A stretch of 64,000 bases of DNA from the NCBI RefSeq assembly GCF_000382345.1, contig NZ_KB908102.1, forward strand, positions 1 through 64,000, given 5' to 3'. Of the stretch, positions 55,064 to 63,539 are shown piece by piece. Each line of letters begins with the position of its first letter. Position 1 is the stretch's first letter. This stretch comes from Massilia niastensis DSM 21313. GTDB lineage: Bacteria; Pseudomonadota; Gammaproteobacteria; Burkholderiales; Burkholderiaceae_D. The notes under the pieces were generated by a model. It saw only the letters and a program-made list of their open reading frames with translations. It was not told the origin of the DNA and made no database searches. Position numbers and translations under genes: made by a program.

Positions 55064-57544
55064 ATGCGCGAGCATGAATCCGGAACGGGCGCGACGCCGG
55101 TCGCCGTGTCCTGGGAATGCCTGACCAACACCCTCGATGACGCCAGCTTCCGGGCGCGCCTGGAGCTGACCAACGTGTCGGAGCAGGCGCTCGCCCCGGG
55201 ATGGGCGGTGTGCTTCAACACCTGCCGCAAGGCGCTGGCCGGCAGCGTGACGCCAGGCTATGCGATCGAGCACCTGAACGGCGACCTGTTCCGCCTGACG
55301 ATGGCGGACGCCGGCGCCTGGCTGCCGGGGCAGCGCCACCGCGTCGAGTACAGTTCGCTGCACTGGGCGATCAGCGTCACCGATGCGCCGCTCGGCTTTT
55401 ACCTGATCCCGGGAGACGGCGGCGCAGCGCTCGACCTGGGCGATCCGGCGATCGCGCCCTTCGCGCAGCCGGAGCAGCGCCGGCGCAGCAGCGAAGACCG
55501 GCTGCCGACCGAGGATGCGCGGCGCCGCCATGCGCGCAATGCCGGCCTGCGGCTGCTGCCGGAGGACGAGCTGGGCCGCATCACGCCGCGCCCGCTCCTG
55601 GCCCGTTTCGAGTCCGGACGGTGCCGCCTGGGACCTGATTCCCTGCCGCTGCATGAAGCCGCCCTGGTGAACGAAGCGGCGCTGCTGGCGGCCATGCTGG
55701 AAGCCTTGCCGCCGGCGCCGGGCGAAGCGGCTGGCATCGCTCTCGAGACCGGGCCGGTCGATTGCGCCGTGCCCGGCGCGCCGCAGGAGGCCTACGAGAT
55801 CGTGATCACGCCTGGCCAGGTGCGCATCCGCGGCGCAGGCAGCCACGGCGTGTTCAACGCCATCCAGAGCCTGGCGCAGCTGCTGGCGCCGGACGGCAGC
55901 CTGCCGTTGGGACGGGTGCTGGATGCGCCGCGCTTCGGCTACCGCGGCATGATGCTCGACGTGGCGCGCCACTTCGCCGGCGTCGACACCGTGCTGCGCC
56001 TGCTCGACTGCATGGCGAGCTACAAGCTGAACCGCTTTCACTTCCACCTGACCGACGACGAAGGCTGGCGCCTGGCGATCGGCGCGCTGCCCGAACTGAC
56101 CGCGATCGGCGCGCGCCGCGGCGTCGCCAGCGATGGCCAGTCCTGCCTGCCGCCCTCGTTCGGCTCGGGCGCCGCCGTCGACGGTTCGGCCGGCACCGGC
56201 TACTACAGCGCCGAGGAATTCATCACCATCCTGCGCCATGCGCAGGCGCGCCACATCGAGGTGATCCCGGAGTTCAACATGCCCGGCCACGCGCGCGCGG
56301 CGGTGGTGGCGATGCGCGCCCGCTACGAACGCCTGCGCGCCGCCGGCGACCTCGAAGGCGCCGAACGCTACCTGCTGAGCGACCCGGACGACCGCTCCGA
56401 CTATGAATCGGTCCAGCTGTGGCAGGACAACGTGATCTGCATCGCGCTGCCCTCGGTCGACCGCTTCATCGACACCGTGGTGGGAACGGTGTGCGCGCTG
56501 TACCGCAAGGCCGGCGTGATGCTGCGCGTGATCCACACCGGCGGCGACGAAGTGCCGGCCGGCGCCTGGCTCGGGTCGCCGCGCTGCCGCGCGAAGATGG
56601 CGCAGGAAGGCTGGACCTCGGCGGCGCAGCTGCATGGCGACTTCGTGGCGCGCTGCCGCGCGATCCTGGCGCGCCACGGGGTCGGCTTCGCGGGCTGGGA
56701 AGAGACCGCGCTGGTGGAAGAGCAGGGCGGCGCGATGCGGCCCAACCCGCGCTTCGCCGGGCCGGGCTTCCACGTCTACGTGTGGAACAATGCCTGGGGC
56801 TCGGGCCAGGAGGACTGCGCCTACCGGCTGGCCAACGCCGGCTACGAGGTGGTGCTGTCCAACGCGTCCAACCTGTACTTCGACCTGGCCTATGCCAAGC
56901 ATCCCGAGGAGCCGGGCTACTACTGGGCCGGTTTCGTCGAGACCCGCCATGCGTTTTCCTTCTGCCCGCTGGACGCCGCCGCCACGCTCGAACACGACCC
57001 GATGGGACGCAGGCTCGATCCGGCGCTGCTGGCGCGCATGCAGCGCCTGGAGGCCGGCAGCCATGGCCGCATCGTTGGCCTGCAGGGGCAGCTGTGGGGC
57101 GAGAACGCGCGCAGCGCCGCGCGCATCGATTACCTGGCGCTGCCGCGCCTGATCGCGCTGGCCGAGCGGGCCTGGGCGCCGGATCCCGGCTGGCAGCACA
57201 TCCCCGACGCGCGCGAGCGCGCCGCCGTGGTGGAGCGCGACTGGAACGAATTCGCCAACCGGCTCGGACGGCGCGAGCTGCCGCGCCTGGACCGCGCGCC
57301 GCGCCCCTATGGCTACCGCCTGCCGCCGCCAGGCGTGCTGCTGCGCGACGGGGCGGCCCATGCGAATGTCGCCTTGCCGGGACTTGCCCTGCATTACACT
57401 GTCGACGGTTCCGAGCCGCATGCGGGCGCGGCGCGCTATGCAGGGCCGGTGCCGCTGGCGGCAGGCAGCACGTTCCGGATCGCCAGTTTCGATACCCGCG
57501 GCCGCCACAGCCGCATCGTCAGCCTGACCCTGGATATGCCATGA
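55064..57544 (+). CDS. Beta-N-acetylhexosaminidase (GH20), chitobiase-like
   Basis: 826 residues. ATG 55064 has AGGA 5 bp upstream and is 11 bp after the receptor stop. N-terminal carbohydrate-binding-like domain (CHB_HEX, about 10-145), a small domain (about 165-285), then GH20 with RGMMLDVARHF, YKLNRFHFHLTDDEGWRLAI, FNMPGHARAAVVAMRARY and catalytic HTGGDEVPAG (Asp-Glu about 494-495), then a C-terminal CHB_HEX_C domain. It removes terminal GlcNAc from chitin oligomers. No obvious signal peptide, so it may act in the cytoplasm. Confidence 0.9.
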   Translation: MREHESGTGATPVAVSWECLTNTLDDASFRARLELTNVSEQALAPGWAVCFNTCRKALAGSVTPGYAIEHLNGDLFRLTMADAGAWLPGQRHRVEYSSLHWAISVTDAPLGFYLIPGDGGAALDLGDPAIAPFAQPEQRRRSSEDRLPTEDARRRHARNAGLRLLPEDELGRITPRPLLARFESGRCRLGPDSLPLHEAALVNEAALLAAMLEALPPAPGEAAGIALETGPVDCAVPGAPQEAYEIVITPGQVRIRGAGSHGVFNAIQSLAQLLAPDGSLPLGRVLDAPRFGYRGMMLDVARHFAGVDTVLRLLDCMASYKLNRFHFHLTDDEGWRLAIGALPELTAIGARRGVASDGQSCLPPSFGSGAAVDGSAGTGYYSAEEFITILRHAQARHIEVIPEFNMPGHARAAVVAMRARYERLRAAGDLEGAERYLLSDPDDRSDYESVQLWQDNVICIALPSVDRFIDTVVGTVCALYRKAGVMLRVIHTGGDEVPAGAWLGSPRCRAKMAQEGWTSAAQLHGDFVARCRAILARHGVGFAGWEETALVEEQGGAMRPNPRFAGPGFHVYVWNNAWGSGQEDCAYRLANAGYEVVLSNASNLYFDLAYAKHPEEPGYYWAGFVETRHAFSFCPLDAAATLEHDPMGRRLDPALLARMQRLEAGSHGRIVGLQGQLWGENARSAARIDYLALPRLIALAERAWAPDPGWQHIPDARERAAVVERDWNEFANRLGRRELPRLDRAPRPYGYRLPPPGVLLRDGAAHANVALPGLALHYTVDGSEPHAGAARYAGPVPLAAGSTFRIASFDTRGRHSRIVSLTLDMP

Positions 57545-58839
57545 GCGCCATGCACGACCTGACCCCGCCCGCCGCCGCCGTAGGCACGCACCGCCATCCG
57601 CTGGCCTGGGTGCCGACCCTGTACCTGGCGCAGGGACTGCCGTTCTACGCGGTGGCGCTGGTGGCCGGGCAGATGCTCAAGAGTATGGGCGTGTCCAACG
57701 GCGAGATCGCGCGCTGGACCGGGGCGCTGGGCCTGGCCTGGGCCTTCAAGGCGCTCTGGAGCCCGTTCCTGGAACTGGCGCCCAGCAAGCGCATGGCGGT
57801 GGTGGCCTTCCAGCTGATCGGCGGCGCCAGCCTCGGGCTGGTCGCGCTGGCGCTGCAGCTGCCGGCCTGGTTCGCGCTGTGCATGGCGCTGTTCGCGCTG
57901 GTGGCGCTGGCGTCGAGCACGCACGACATCGTGGCCGACGGCATCTACATCGCCAACCTGGACATGCGCGAGCAGGCCGCCTATGCCGGCTGGCAGGGCG
58001 CCTTCTTCAATGCCGCCAAGTTCCTGTCGCTGGGCGGCCTGCTGATCCTGGCGGGCTACCTGGAGGAGCATATCGGCGCCAGCGGCGCCTGGACCACGGT
58101 GTTCGCCCTGCTCGGCGCCCTGATGCTGGTGCTCGGCCTGTACCACGTGCGTGCGCTGCCCGCCGGGGAAGCGGCGCCGGCGCCGGTCCGGCGCGACCTG
58201 GGCGCGATCGCGGCAACCCTGCTCGATGTGATCCGCAGCTTCTTCGCCAAGCCGGGGATCTGGATGGCGATCCTGTTCATCGTCCTGTTCCGGGCCGGCG
58301 AGGGGCAGATCCAGAGCATCGGGCCGCTGTTCCTGCGCGACGCGCGCGCGGTGGGCGGGCTGGGCCTGAGCACCGCCGAAGTGGGCTGGGTGTACGGCAC
58401 CGTCGGCACCGCGGCCTTCCTGGCCGGCAGCATGGCCGGCGGCTATTTCACGGCCTGGCTCGGCCTGAAGCGCGCCATGCCTTTCCTGATCGTGGCGATG
58501 AACCTGCCGAACGCGGTGTTCTGGTACCTGAGCGAGGCCCAGCCCGAGGCGCTGGGCGTGATCGCGAGCGCGCTGGGCGCCGAGATGTTCGGCTACGGAT
58601 TCGGCTTCGTGGGCGTGATCCTGTTCATCATGCAGGTCGTGGCCAGCGGCCGCTACCAGGCCGCGCACTATGCGCTCGGCACCGGCTTCATGCAGCTCGG
58701 CTTCGTGCTGTTCAAGGTGATCAGCGGCGACATCCAGCAGGCGCTGGGCTACCGCGACTTCTTCCTGTGGGTGCTGGCGGCGGCGCTGCCGGTGCTGGTG
58801 CTGAGCCGCTTCATGCGGCTGGCGCCTAGCGCTTCTTGA
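57541..58839 (+). CDS. AmpG-like MFS permease
   Basis: 432 residues with about 12 hydrophobic segments. The ATG overlaps the hexosaminidase TGA (ATGA). The pattern HPLAWVPTLYLAQGLPFYAV and RWTGALGLAWAFKALWSPFLEL matches AmpG-type major-facilitator permeases, which move GlcNAc-containing sugars. In this operon it likely imports chitobiose-like sugars for the hexosaminidase. Its 3' end overlaps the convergent AraC gene by 14 bp. Confidence 0.85.
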   Translation: MSAMHDLTPPAAAVGTHRHPLAWVPTLYLAQGLPFYAVALVAGQMLKSMGVSNGEIARWTGALGLAWAFKALWSPFLELAPSKRMAVVAFQLIGGASLGLVALALQLPAWFALCMALFALVALASSTHDIVADGIYIANLDMREQAAYAGWQGAFFNAAKFLSLGGLLILAGYLEEHIGASGAWTTVFALLGALMLVLGLYHVRALPAGEAAPAPVRRDLGAIAATLLDVIRSFFAKPGIWMAILFIVLFRAGEGQIQSIGPLFLRDARAVGGLGLSTAEVGWVYGTVGTAAFLAGSMAGGYFTAWLGLKRAMPFLIVAMNLPNAVFWYLSEAQPEALGVIASALGAEMFGYGFGFVGVILFIMQVVASGRYQAAHYALGTGFMQLGFVLFKVISGDIQQALGYRDFFLWVLAAALPVLVLSRFMRLAPSAS

Positions 58840-59731
58840 CCGGCAGGGCGAGCCAGCCCTGCCACTGGCCGTCGGGGGCGCGCTCGACCTTCTGGATATG
58901 CGGGCGCGTGCTGTCCAGGCGCCACAGCGCCTGCCTGTCGAGCCAGTCCTCGTACATCGAGCGGAAGCGCGGCCACTCGTGGCGGAAATCGAGGCAGGCA
59001 TAGATCCCGGCCGGCAGCACGCGCAGCCCCAGGGCCGGGTCGCCGCCGTCGCTGGCGAAGCCGAAGTCGTAGCAGTATTCGCGCTCCCCGGTGAAGCCCG
59101 GGTCCTCGTCGAACACGCCGTACCAGGGCGCGCCGCGCGCCACCCCGCCATCCTGTTCGCGCTCGCAGATGAAGGTATTGCAGGCGATCGACAGCGCCGC
59201 CCCCGACTGGCCGAAGTAGCGCTGGTAGCGCAGGCTCACGGCCGGCAGGCTGCGCACGTTGACGCGCGCGGCGACGCTGCCCGGCTCGGGAGGACAGTAG
59301 GGCGCCAGGATCGCATCGAGGTTGGCGGGTTCGGCGACGAAGAAGCTGACGTCGCTCTCGCGCCCGACCTGGGCGTCCATGTAGGCGCGCCAGCCGCCTT
59401 CGCGCCAGGCCTTGGCGGACATCGCGAACTGCTGCTTGAAGGCCTTGGCGAAGGCCGCGTTGGACGGGAAGCCGCAGTCCTGCGCGATGCGCACGACCGG
59501 CACGTCCGGCTCGTGGCGCAGCAGGTGGGCGGCGCGGCGCAGGCGGCGCTTGCGCTGGTATTCGACGGCCGAAAAGCCGGTCAGCTCGCGGAAGATGCGG
59601 TCGAAGTGGAAGCAGGAATAGCTGGCCGACGCCGCCAGGCTGTCGAGCGCCAGCGGATCGCCGACCGAGTCGAGCATCAGGTCCATGACCTCGTACAGGC
59701 GCGAGACGCGCGAAGGGAACCGGGTCGTCAT
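58826..59731 (-). CDS. AraC-family regulator with GyrI-like effector domain
   Basis: 301 residues. AraC-type double helix-turn-helix at the N-terminus (about 8-105: SLAASASYSCFHFDRIFRELTGFSAVEYQRKRRLRRA ... IAQDCGFPSNAAFAKAFKQQFAMSAKAWR), then a GyrI-like ligand domain (about 125-295). This is the Rob/SoxS-like layout that senses small molecules. It is next to the chitin operon but transcribed toward it, so a regulatory link is unproven. Confidence 0.88.
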   Translation of the reverse strand: MTTRFPSRVSRLYEVMDLMLDSVGDPLALDSLAASASYSCFHFDRIFRELTGFSAVEYQRKRRLRRAAHLLRHEPDVPVVRIAQDCGFPSNAAFAKAFKQQFAMSAKAWREGGWRAYMDAQVGRESDVSFFVAEPANLDAILAPYCPPEPGSVAARVNVRSLPAVSLRYQRYFGQSGAALSIACNTFICEREQDGGVARGAPWYGVFDEDPGFTGEREYCYDFGFASDGGDPALGLRVLPAGIYACLDFRHEWPRFRSMYEDWLDRQALWRLDSTRPHIQKVERAPDGQWQGWLALPVKKR

Positions 59732-59880
59732 GCCGGCGTCCTCGCGGGGCGGTGCGTCAGTGCGGCGGGCAGGTCGATGGAAGGACGGCGGGACATCGCA
59801 TGGCGTGTTGACTCGATGGAATCAATTATGCGGCGAAATGCGATGTCGTGGCGAAATATGTGCGGCAGCCGCGCAACAGC

Positions 59881-60345
59881 TCAGGAGGCGTCCGCCTGCA
59901 CGGCGCCGGCCTCGCCGCGCTCCAGGCGCGTGGTCTTGAGCGTGACCGGTTCGCCGCATTCGGAACAGAACTGGCCGGCGCGGGTGATCCTGCCGCAGGT
60001 CGTGTGGCGCAGGCGCAGCGGCGGGGCCTGTTCGGACGGCATCCATTCCTCGGCATAGCGCATCAGTTCGAGCACGACCGGCAGCAGCGCCAGGCCGGCC
60101 TTGGTCAGGCGGTAGGCGTAGCGCGGCGGGCGTTCCTGGTACTGCTGCTTGGAAAGAATGCCGCCTTCCATCATACGGTTCAGGCGGTTCGACAGGATGT
60201 TGGTCGACACCCCGGTCTTCTTCTGCAGTTCGTCGAACTTCTGCGGCCCCTGGAACAGTTCGCGCAGGAGCAGCATGATCCATTCGTCGCCGATCAGGCT
60301 GGCGGCGCGGGCCATCGGGCAGGCGGGCAGGGAGAGGGTATCCAT
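59881..60345 (-). CDS. HxlR-family winged-helix transcriptional regulator
   Basis: 154 residues. The motif CPMARAASLIGDEWIMLLLRELFQGPQKFDELQKKTGVSTNILSNRLNRM is the HxlR HTH. C-terminal extension contains three Cys (TTCGRI, FCSECGEP) that could bind zinc or sense redox. The mRNA may be leaderless: a TACAAT -10 lies just 6 bp before ATG 60345 and no ribosome site is present. The operator overlaps this promoter, so autoregulation is likely. Confidence 0.85.
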   Translation of the reverse strand: MDTLSLPACPMARAASLIGDEWIMLLLRELFQGPQKFDELQKKTGVSTNILSNRLNRMMEGGILSKQQYQERPPRYAYRLTKAGLALLPVVLELMRYAEEWMPSEQAPPLRLRHTTCGRITRAGQFCSECGEPVTLKTTRLERGEAGAVQADAS

Positions 60346-60351
60346 GGGTCG

Positions 60352-60391
60352 ATTGTAAGTGCTTGCAAAATGAAAGTCTATGGCCTACCAT
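60352..60391. promoter_or_regulatory. Divergent promoters of the HxlR gene and the 39-aa ORF
   Basis: Minus strand: TAGACT (60380-60375), 17 bp, TACAAT (60357-60352). Plus strand: TTGCAA (60363-60368), 17 bp, TACCAT (60386-60391). Both are partial matches to consensus with good spacing. Confidence 0.5.
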
Positions 60392-60416
60392 GACCACACG
60401 CTTGCAAAATGAAAGT
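60361..60416. promoter_or_regulatory. Two direct operator repeats for the HxlR regulator
   Basis: GCTTGCAAAATGAAAGT occurs identically at 60361-60377 and 60400-60416, 39 bp apart (close to four helical turns). The first lies in the spacer of the minus promoter and over the -35 of the plus promoter; the second covers the expected plus start site. Confidence 0.75.
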
Positions 60417-60462
60417 GACTTGCGGCGCCTCCGATCAACACCTTCCTGAAAGTGCTCACATC

Positions 60463-60582
60463 ATGTTCGGCTATCTCCTGATCCTGTCCGTCGCCGGTGT
60501 CGTCGCTGTTGTCGCCGTGGCCAATGTCGCGCGTTCCGTACCCGACCGTAACGAAGACATGGTGCTGTCGCTGCATCCCTGA
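60463..60582 (+). CDS. Possible 39-residue small membrane protein
   Basis: ATG 60463 to TGA 60582: MFGYLLILSVAGVVAVVAVA then NVARSVPDRNEDMVLSLHP. One hydrophobic helix (about 3-21) and a polar tail. It is the only ORF on the plus side of the HxlR control region. The ribosome site is weak, so it may be a real small protein, a leader, or the remnant of a lost target gene. Confidence 0.4.
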   Translation: MFGYLLILSVAGVVAVVAVANVARSVPDRNEDMVLSLHP

Positions 60583-60595
60583 ATTCGGCGCCATG

Positions 60596-60620
60596 AAAAA
60601 CGCCACCCGCAGGGTGGCGT
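60596..60620 (-). terminator. Rho-independent terminator of the NTF2-like gene
   Basis: On the minus strand ACGCCACCC-TGC-GGGTGGCGT followed by five T; 27 bp past the stop at 60647. Confidence 0.85.
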
Positions 60621-60646
60621 CGGCGTTGCCGTCCAGCCGGACGGAA

Positions 60647-61090
60647 TCAATGATGCAGTTGCGAGCCGATCGGGATCTGCGCGCCCATGTCGGGACGAAA
60701 TGCCTTGACGGTTGCCCCGGTGTCGCTGAATGCTTCGAACCGGGCCACCTTGCCGTCGCGCATGGTGAACACATGCGCCCACGGGGTTTCATAGCTGCGT
60801 CCGGTCGGCCTGGCTACCCAGGCAGCTTCCCCGAGGGCGACCACCTTGTCACCTTCGGCGATGCATTCCTTGAGTTCGAAACGCTGGGTTTCCACGGAGC
60901 TGGCAAGCTTGCTGAAGAACTCGGCGATGCCCGCCTTGCCGTGGAAGGAACCGGAGAAGGGTACATATTCCGATTCCGGGATGATCCACTCTGCGTCGTC
61001 GTGATAGCGTTCCAGCAGCCCGGCGATATCGCCGCTCTGGAACAGCCGGTAACCCTCCTGGACCAGCTGTTTGTTTTGTTGTGCGTCCAT
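60647..61090 (-). CDS. SnoaL-like / NTF2-superfamily protein
   Basis: 147 residues. Typical start VQEGYRLFQSGDIAGLLERYHDDAEWIIPES, with FHGKAGIAEFF and a closing beta-strand pattern GRSYETPWAHVFTMRDGKVARFEAFSDT. Members are polyketide cyclase-like or unknown, and the catalytic role cannot be told here. GAGGAGATCATC upstream of ATG 61090 fits. Confidence 0.82.
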   Translation of the reverse strand: MDAQQNKQLVQEGYRLFQSGDIAGLLERYHDDAEWIIPESEYVPFSGSFHGKAGIAEFFSKLASSVETQRFELKECIAEGDKVVALGEAAWVARPTGRSYETPWAHVFTMRDGKVARFEAFSDTGATVKAFRPDMGAQIPIGSQLHH

Positions 61091-61321
61091 GATGATCTCC
61101 TCGGGTTGTCGGCCCCCGCGGCAGGCGTGATGGACCCCGCCATGGATGGCCGATACCTTCAGCCTAGCGCCGCATCCCCGGAAATCAAGGCAAGGGAGAC
61201 TTCAGGCAGACCCGGTCCCGGCAGCGGGGAGGCGCCGCCGCTGCGTCAATACCGAGCACCGCAGGAAACGCGAAAAAGATGAGTGTCCTGCAATGGAAGG
61301 CTTTTTTGTCACAAAAACGCA

Positions 61322-61364
61322 CTAGTGGGTCACTTGGCCACTCCGTTGCCAAGTGACCCACTAG
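61322..61364. repeat. CTAG-bounded 43-bp perfect hairpin
   Basis: CTAGTGGGTCACTTGGC (61322-61338), loop CACTCCGTT, then its exact reverse complement (61348-61364). Both tips are CTAG, as in the element at 271-434. Sits 21 bp before the truncated BCCT gene. Could be a small mobile palindrome (TA target duplications) or a transcription hairpin. Confidence 0.7.
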
Positions 61365-61385
61365 CGTTTGCCTTCAGGAGTCATC

Positions 61386-61886
61386 ATGCAAACGACGCTC
61401 TCGGCGGGTTTCATCCTCGCCGTCGTGTTGTGGGGCATCCTCGCACCCGACAACATGTCTTCCGTTTTCGACACCGCGCTCGCGCTCATCACCCGCAACT
61501 TCGGCTGGATGTACCTGTGGATCGTCCTGGGACTGGTCCTGTTCGCACTGTTCGTCGCCACCAGCCGCTACGGCAATCTCAGGCTTGGCGGCGAGGACGA
61601 GGAACCGGAGTTTTCGGTCGGCAGCTGGTTCGCCATGCTGTTTGCGGCCGGCATGGGCATCGGGCTGGTCTGGGGAACACTGATCGCCGGCATCGCCATC
61701 AGCCTGTTGCTGGCGGGCGGCCTGAAAGCGGTGCAGACGGCCACCATCGTCTTTGCGCTGCCCTTTACCCTGGTCATCGTGCTGATGGTCATTGCCTTGT
61801 GGCGCGCCCTGCGCCAGGACTGGAGCGAGCATGTCGTGCGCGAGCGCGAACTGCGGCGCCGCATGCGCCGGATGGTGGAGACCTGA
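61386..61886 (+). pseudogene. BCCT-family transporter with large internal deletion
   Basis: 166 residues, AGGAG before ATG 61386. Residues about 1-90 match the N-terminus of betaine/choline/carnitine transporters (VLWGILAPDNMSSVFDTALALITRNFGWMYL, SRYGNLRLGGEDEEPEFS, SWFAMLFAAGMGIGLV). From about 91 the sequence jumps to the C-terminal part (AGIAISLLLAGGLKAVQTATIVFALPFTLVIVLMV). Full-length family members have about 500 or more residues, so roughly 330-350 residues including the substrate site are missing, with the frame kept. Transport is not expected; the reading frame is still open. Confidence 0.75.
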
Positions 61887-62076
61887 GCAAGGCTGCGTGT
61901 CGCCCTCATGCCAAATGAGAGAAGTGTCGATGGCGTCTTGGATGGGAAGATGGTCTAATTTCTGTGTCCACAGGCTTGGCCTGGAAGCCAGCAGCGCGTC
62001 GTCCCCACGTGGCCAGGCCTTCGCCGCAGCGTTGTCGCGGCGACCTGTCCGGGACGAATATCTCAAGGAGACTGCA

Positions 62077-62952
62077 ATGACCCAGCCACTCCAGCCATCA
62101 TCTTCATCCCAGCAAGGAAGCGACGCGGCGCCACCCGACCTGGCCGCAATCAAGCAGCGCCAGCAGGCAACCTGGGCGAGCGGCGACTTCGCCATCGTCG
62201 GCGTCACACTCCAGATCGTCGGCGAGTCGCTCGCCGAGGCCGCCAACATCTGCGCCGGCGAGCGCGTGATCGATATCGCCGCCGGCAACGGCAATGCCAC
62301 GCTCGCCGCCGCCCGCCGGTGGGCCCACGTCACCTCGACCGACTATGTGCCGGCGCTGCTCGACAAGGGCCGCACGCGCGCCGCCGCCGAAGGCCTGGCC
62401 GTCGACTTCCGCGAAGCCGATGCGGAAGCGCTGCCGTATCCCGACGGCAGCTTCGACGTGGCGCTGTCCACCTTCGGCATCATGTTCACGCCGGATCATG
62501 CCCGCGCGGCCAACGAAATGTGCCGGGTGGTGCGTCCCGGCGGCCGCATGGGCATGGCGAACTGGACACCGGATGGCTTCATCGGGCAATTGTTCAAGAC
62601 GATAGGCAAGCATATGCCGCCGCCGGCCGGGCTGAAATCGCCCTCGCTGTGGGGATCCGAAGAGTATCTGAACCAGCTGTTCGGCGCCACTGCCCAGATC
62701 TCCCGGGCGGAGCAAAAAGTCTTCAATTTCCGCTATGCCTCCGCCGACCACTGGCTGCAGGTGTTCCGCGCCTACTACGGCCCCATCCACAAGGCGTTTT
62801 CCATCCTCGATGTCGATGCCGGCAAGGCGCTGGAACAGGACATCCTCGCCTTGCTCGGCCATTTCAATACGGCAGGGCAGAATTCGCTGGTGGTGCCGGC
62901 GGAATACCTGGAAGTCGTGCTGACCAGGCGCGCACCGGCGGCGCTGCACTAG
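62077..62952 (+). CDS. Class I SAM-dependent methyltransferase
   Basis: 291 residues, AAGGAGACTGCA before ATG 62077. SAM-binding motifs: VIDIAAGNGNATLAAAR (motif I), TSTDYVPALLDKGR, EADAEALPYPDGSFDVALSTFGIMF (motif with the D/E-A-x-x-L-P), and VRPGGRMGMANWTPDGFIG. UbiE/arsenite-methyltransferase-like superfamily; substrate unknown. Confidence 0.87.
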   Translation: MTQPLQPSSSSQQGSDAAPPDLAAIKQRQQATWASGDFAIVGVTLQIVGESLAEAANICAGERVIDIAAGNGNATLAAARRWAHVTSTDYVPALLDKGRTRAAAEGLAVDFREADAEALPYPDGSFDVALSTFGIMFTPDHARAANEMCRVVRPGGRMGMANWTPDGFIGQLFKTIGKHMPPPAGLKSPSLWGSEEYLNQLFGATAQISRAEQKVFNFRYASADHWLQVFRAYYGPIHKAFSILDVDAGKALEQDILALLGHFNTAGQNSLVVPAEYLEVVLTRRAPAALH

Positions 62953-62984
62953 GAACCCGGGCAGGACCGGGCCGGGAAACGACA

Positions 62985-63008
62985 ACGCCAACCGGCATCG
63001 GTTGGCGT
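62985..63008. terminator. Hairpin between convergent genes
   Basis: ACGCCAACC-GGCATC-GGTTGGCGT, a 9-bp perfect stem between the methyltransferase and the host-attachment-like gene. No T run; a weak terminator at best. Confidence 0.5.
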
Positions 63009-63032
63009 CAATGGGAACTTCCTGGCTCGGCC

Positions 63033-63539
63033 TTACTCGGGCTTGTTCTGCTGCGCCTGCAAGTGCGCGCGCAGGTCCTGCGCATTGGAGTGCGTATAGT
63101 CCTTGTTGAACTCGAGCTTGATCAGCTGCTTGATCTGCGGGTCCAGGTTGGAGCGCAGGACGCCGAGGAACTGCGGCGAGGCGGAGAGGACCAGCTTCTG
63201 GAAGCGGCCTTCGCCGTGTGCCTGCACGAGATAGTTCGAAATCTCCTTGGCGAACAGCTCGGCTTCATGCTCGGCTGGCGTTTGCGCCGGCTGGTACAAC
63301 TTGTTGGGCGCGCCGGCCTTGGCATTGTGTGCGAATCCCGCCGCTTCCGAGCCGCCGATGCCGTGACTGCTGCTGGTCGCGGCCGTGGGACCCATCTTGT
63401 CCGATACCGCTTCCGTCACGCGCAGGCGCGCGGCGGCGTTGACCATGTCCTCGATTTCTTGCAGCGGCGCTGCCGGGTCGGACTCCGAAAAGAACCTCGC
63501 ACGGCCTGCATTGGCCGAGATAATCCAGGTTGTTTGCAT
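63033..63539 (-). CDS. Host-attachment-protein family (baeRF-like) protein
   Basis: 168 residues. Starts MQTTWIISANAGRARFFSES, the signature of the 'host attachment protein' family, related to archaeal/bacterial release-factor-like (baeRF) domains. Middle HAGEGRFQ-like stretch reads HGEGRFQKLVLSASPQFLGVLRS. Ends in a Gln-rich helix. First described in Agrobacterium as plant-binding; the role is uncertain. GGGGG precedes ATG 63539. Confidence 0.8.
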   Translation of the reverse strand: MQTTWIISANAGRARFFSESDPAAPLQEIEDMVNAAARLRVTEAVSDKMGPTAATSSSHGIGGSEAAGFAHNAKAGAPNKLYQPAQTPAEHEAELFAKEISNYLVQAHGEGRFQKLVLSASPQFLGVLRSNLDPQIKQLIKLEFNKDYTHSNAQDLRAHLQAQQNKPE

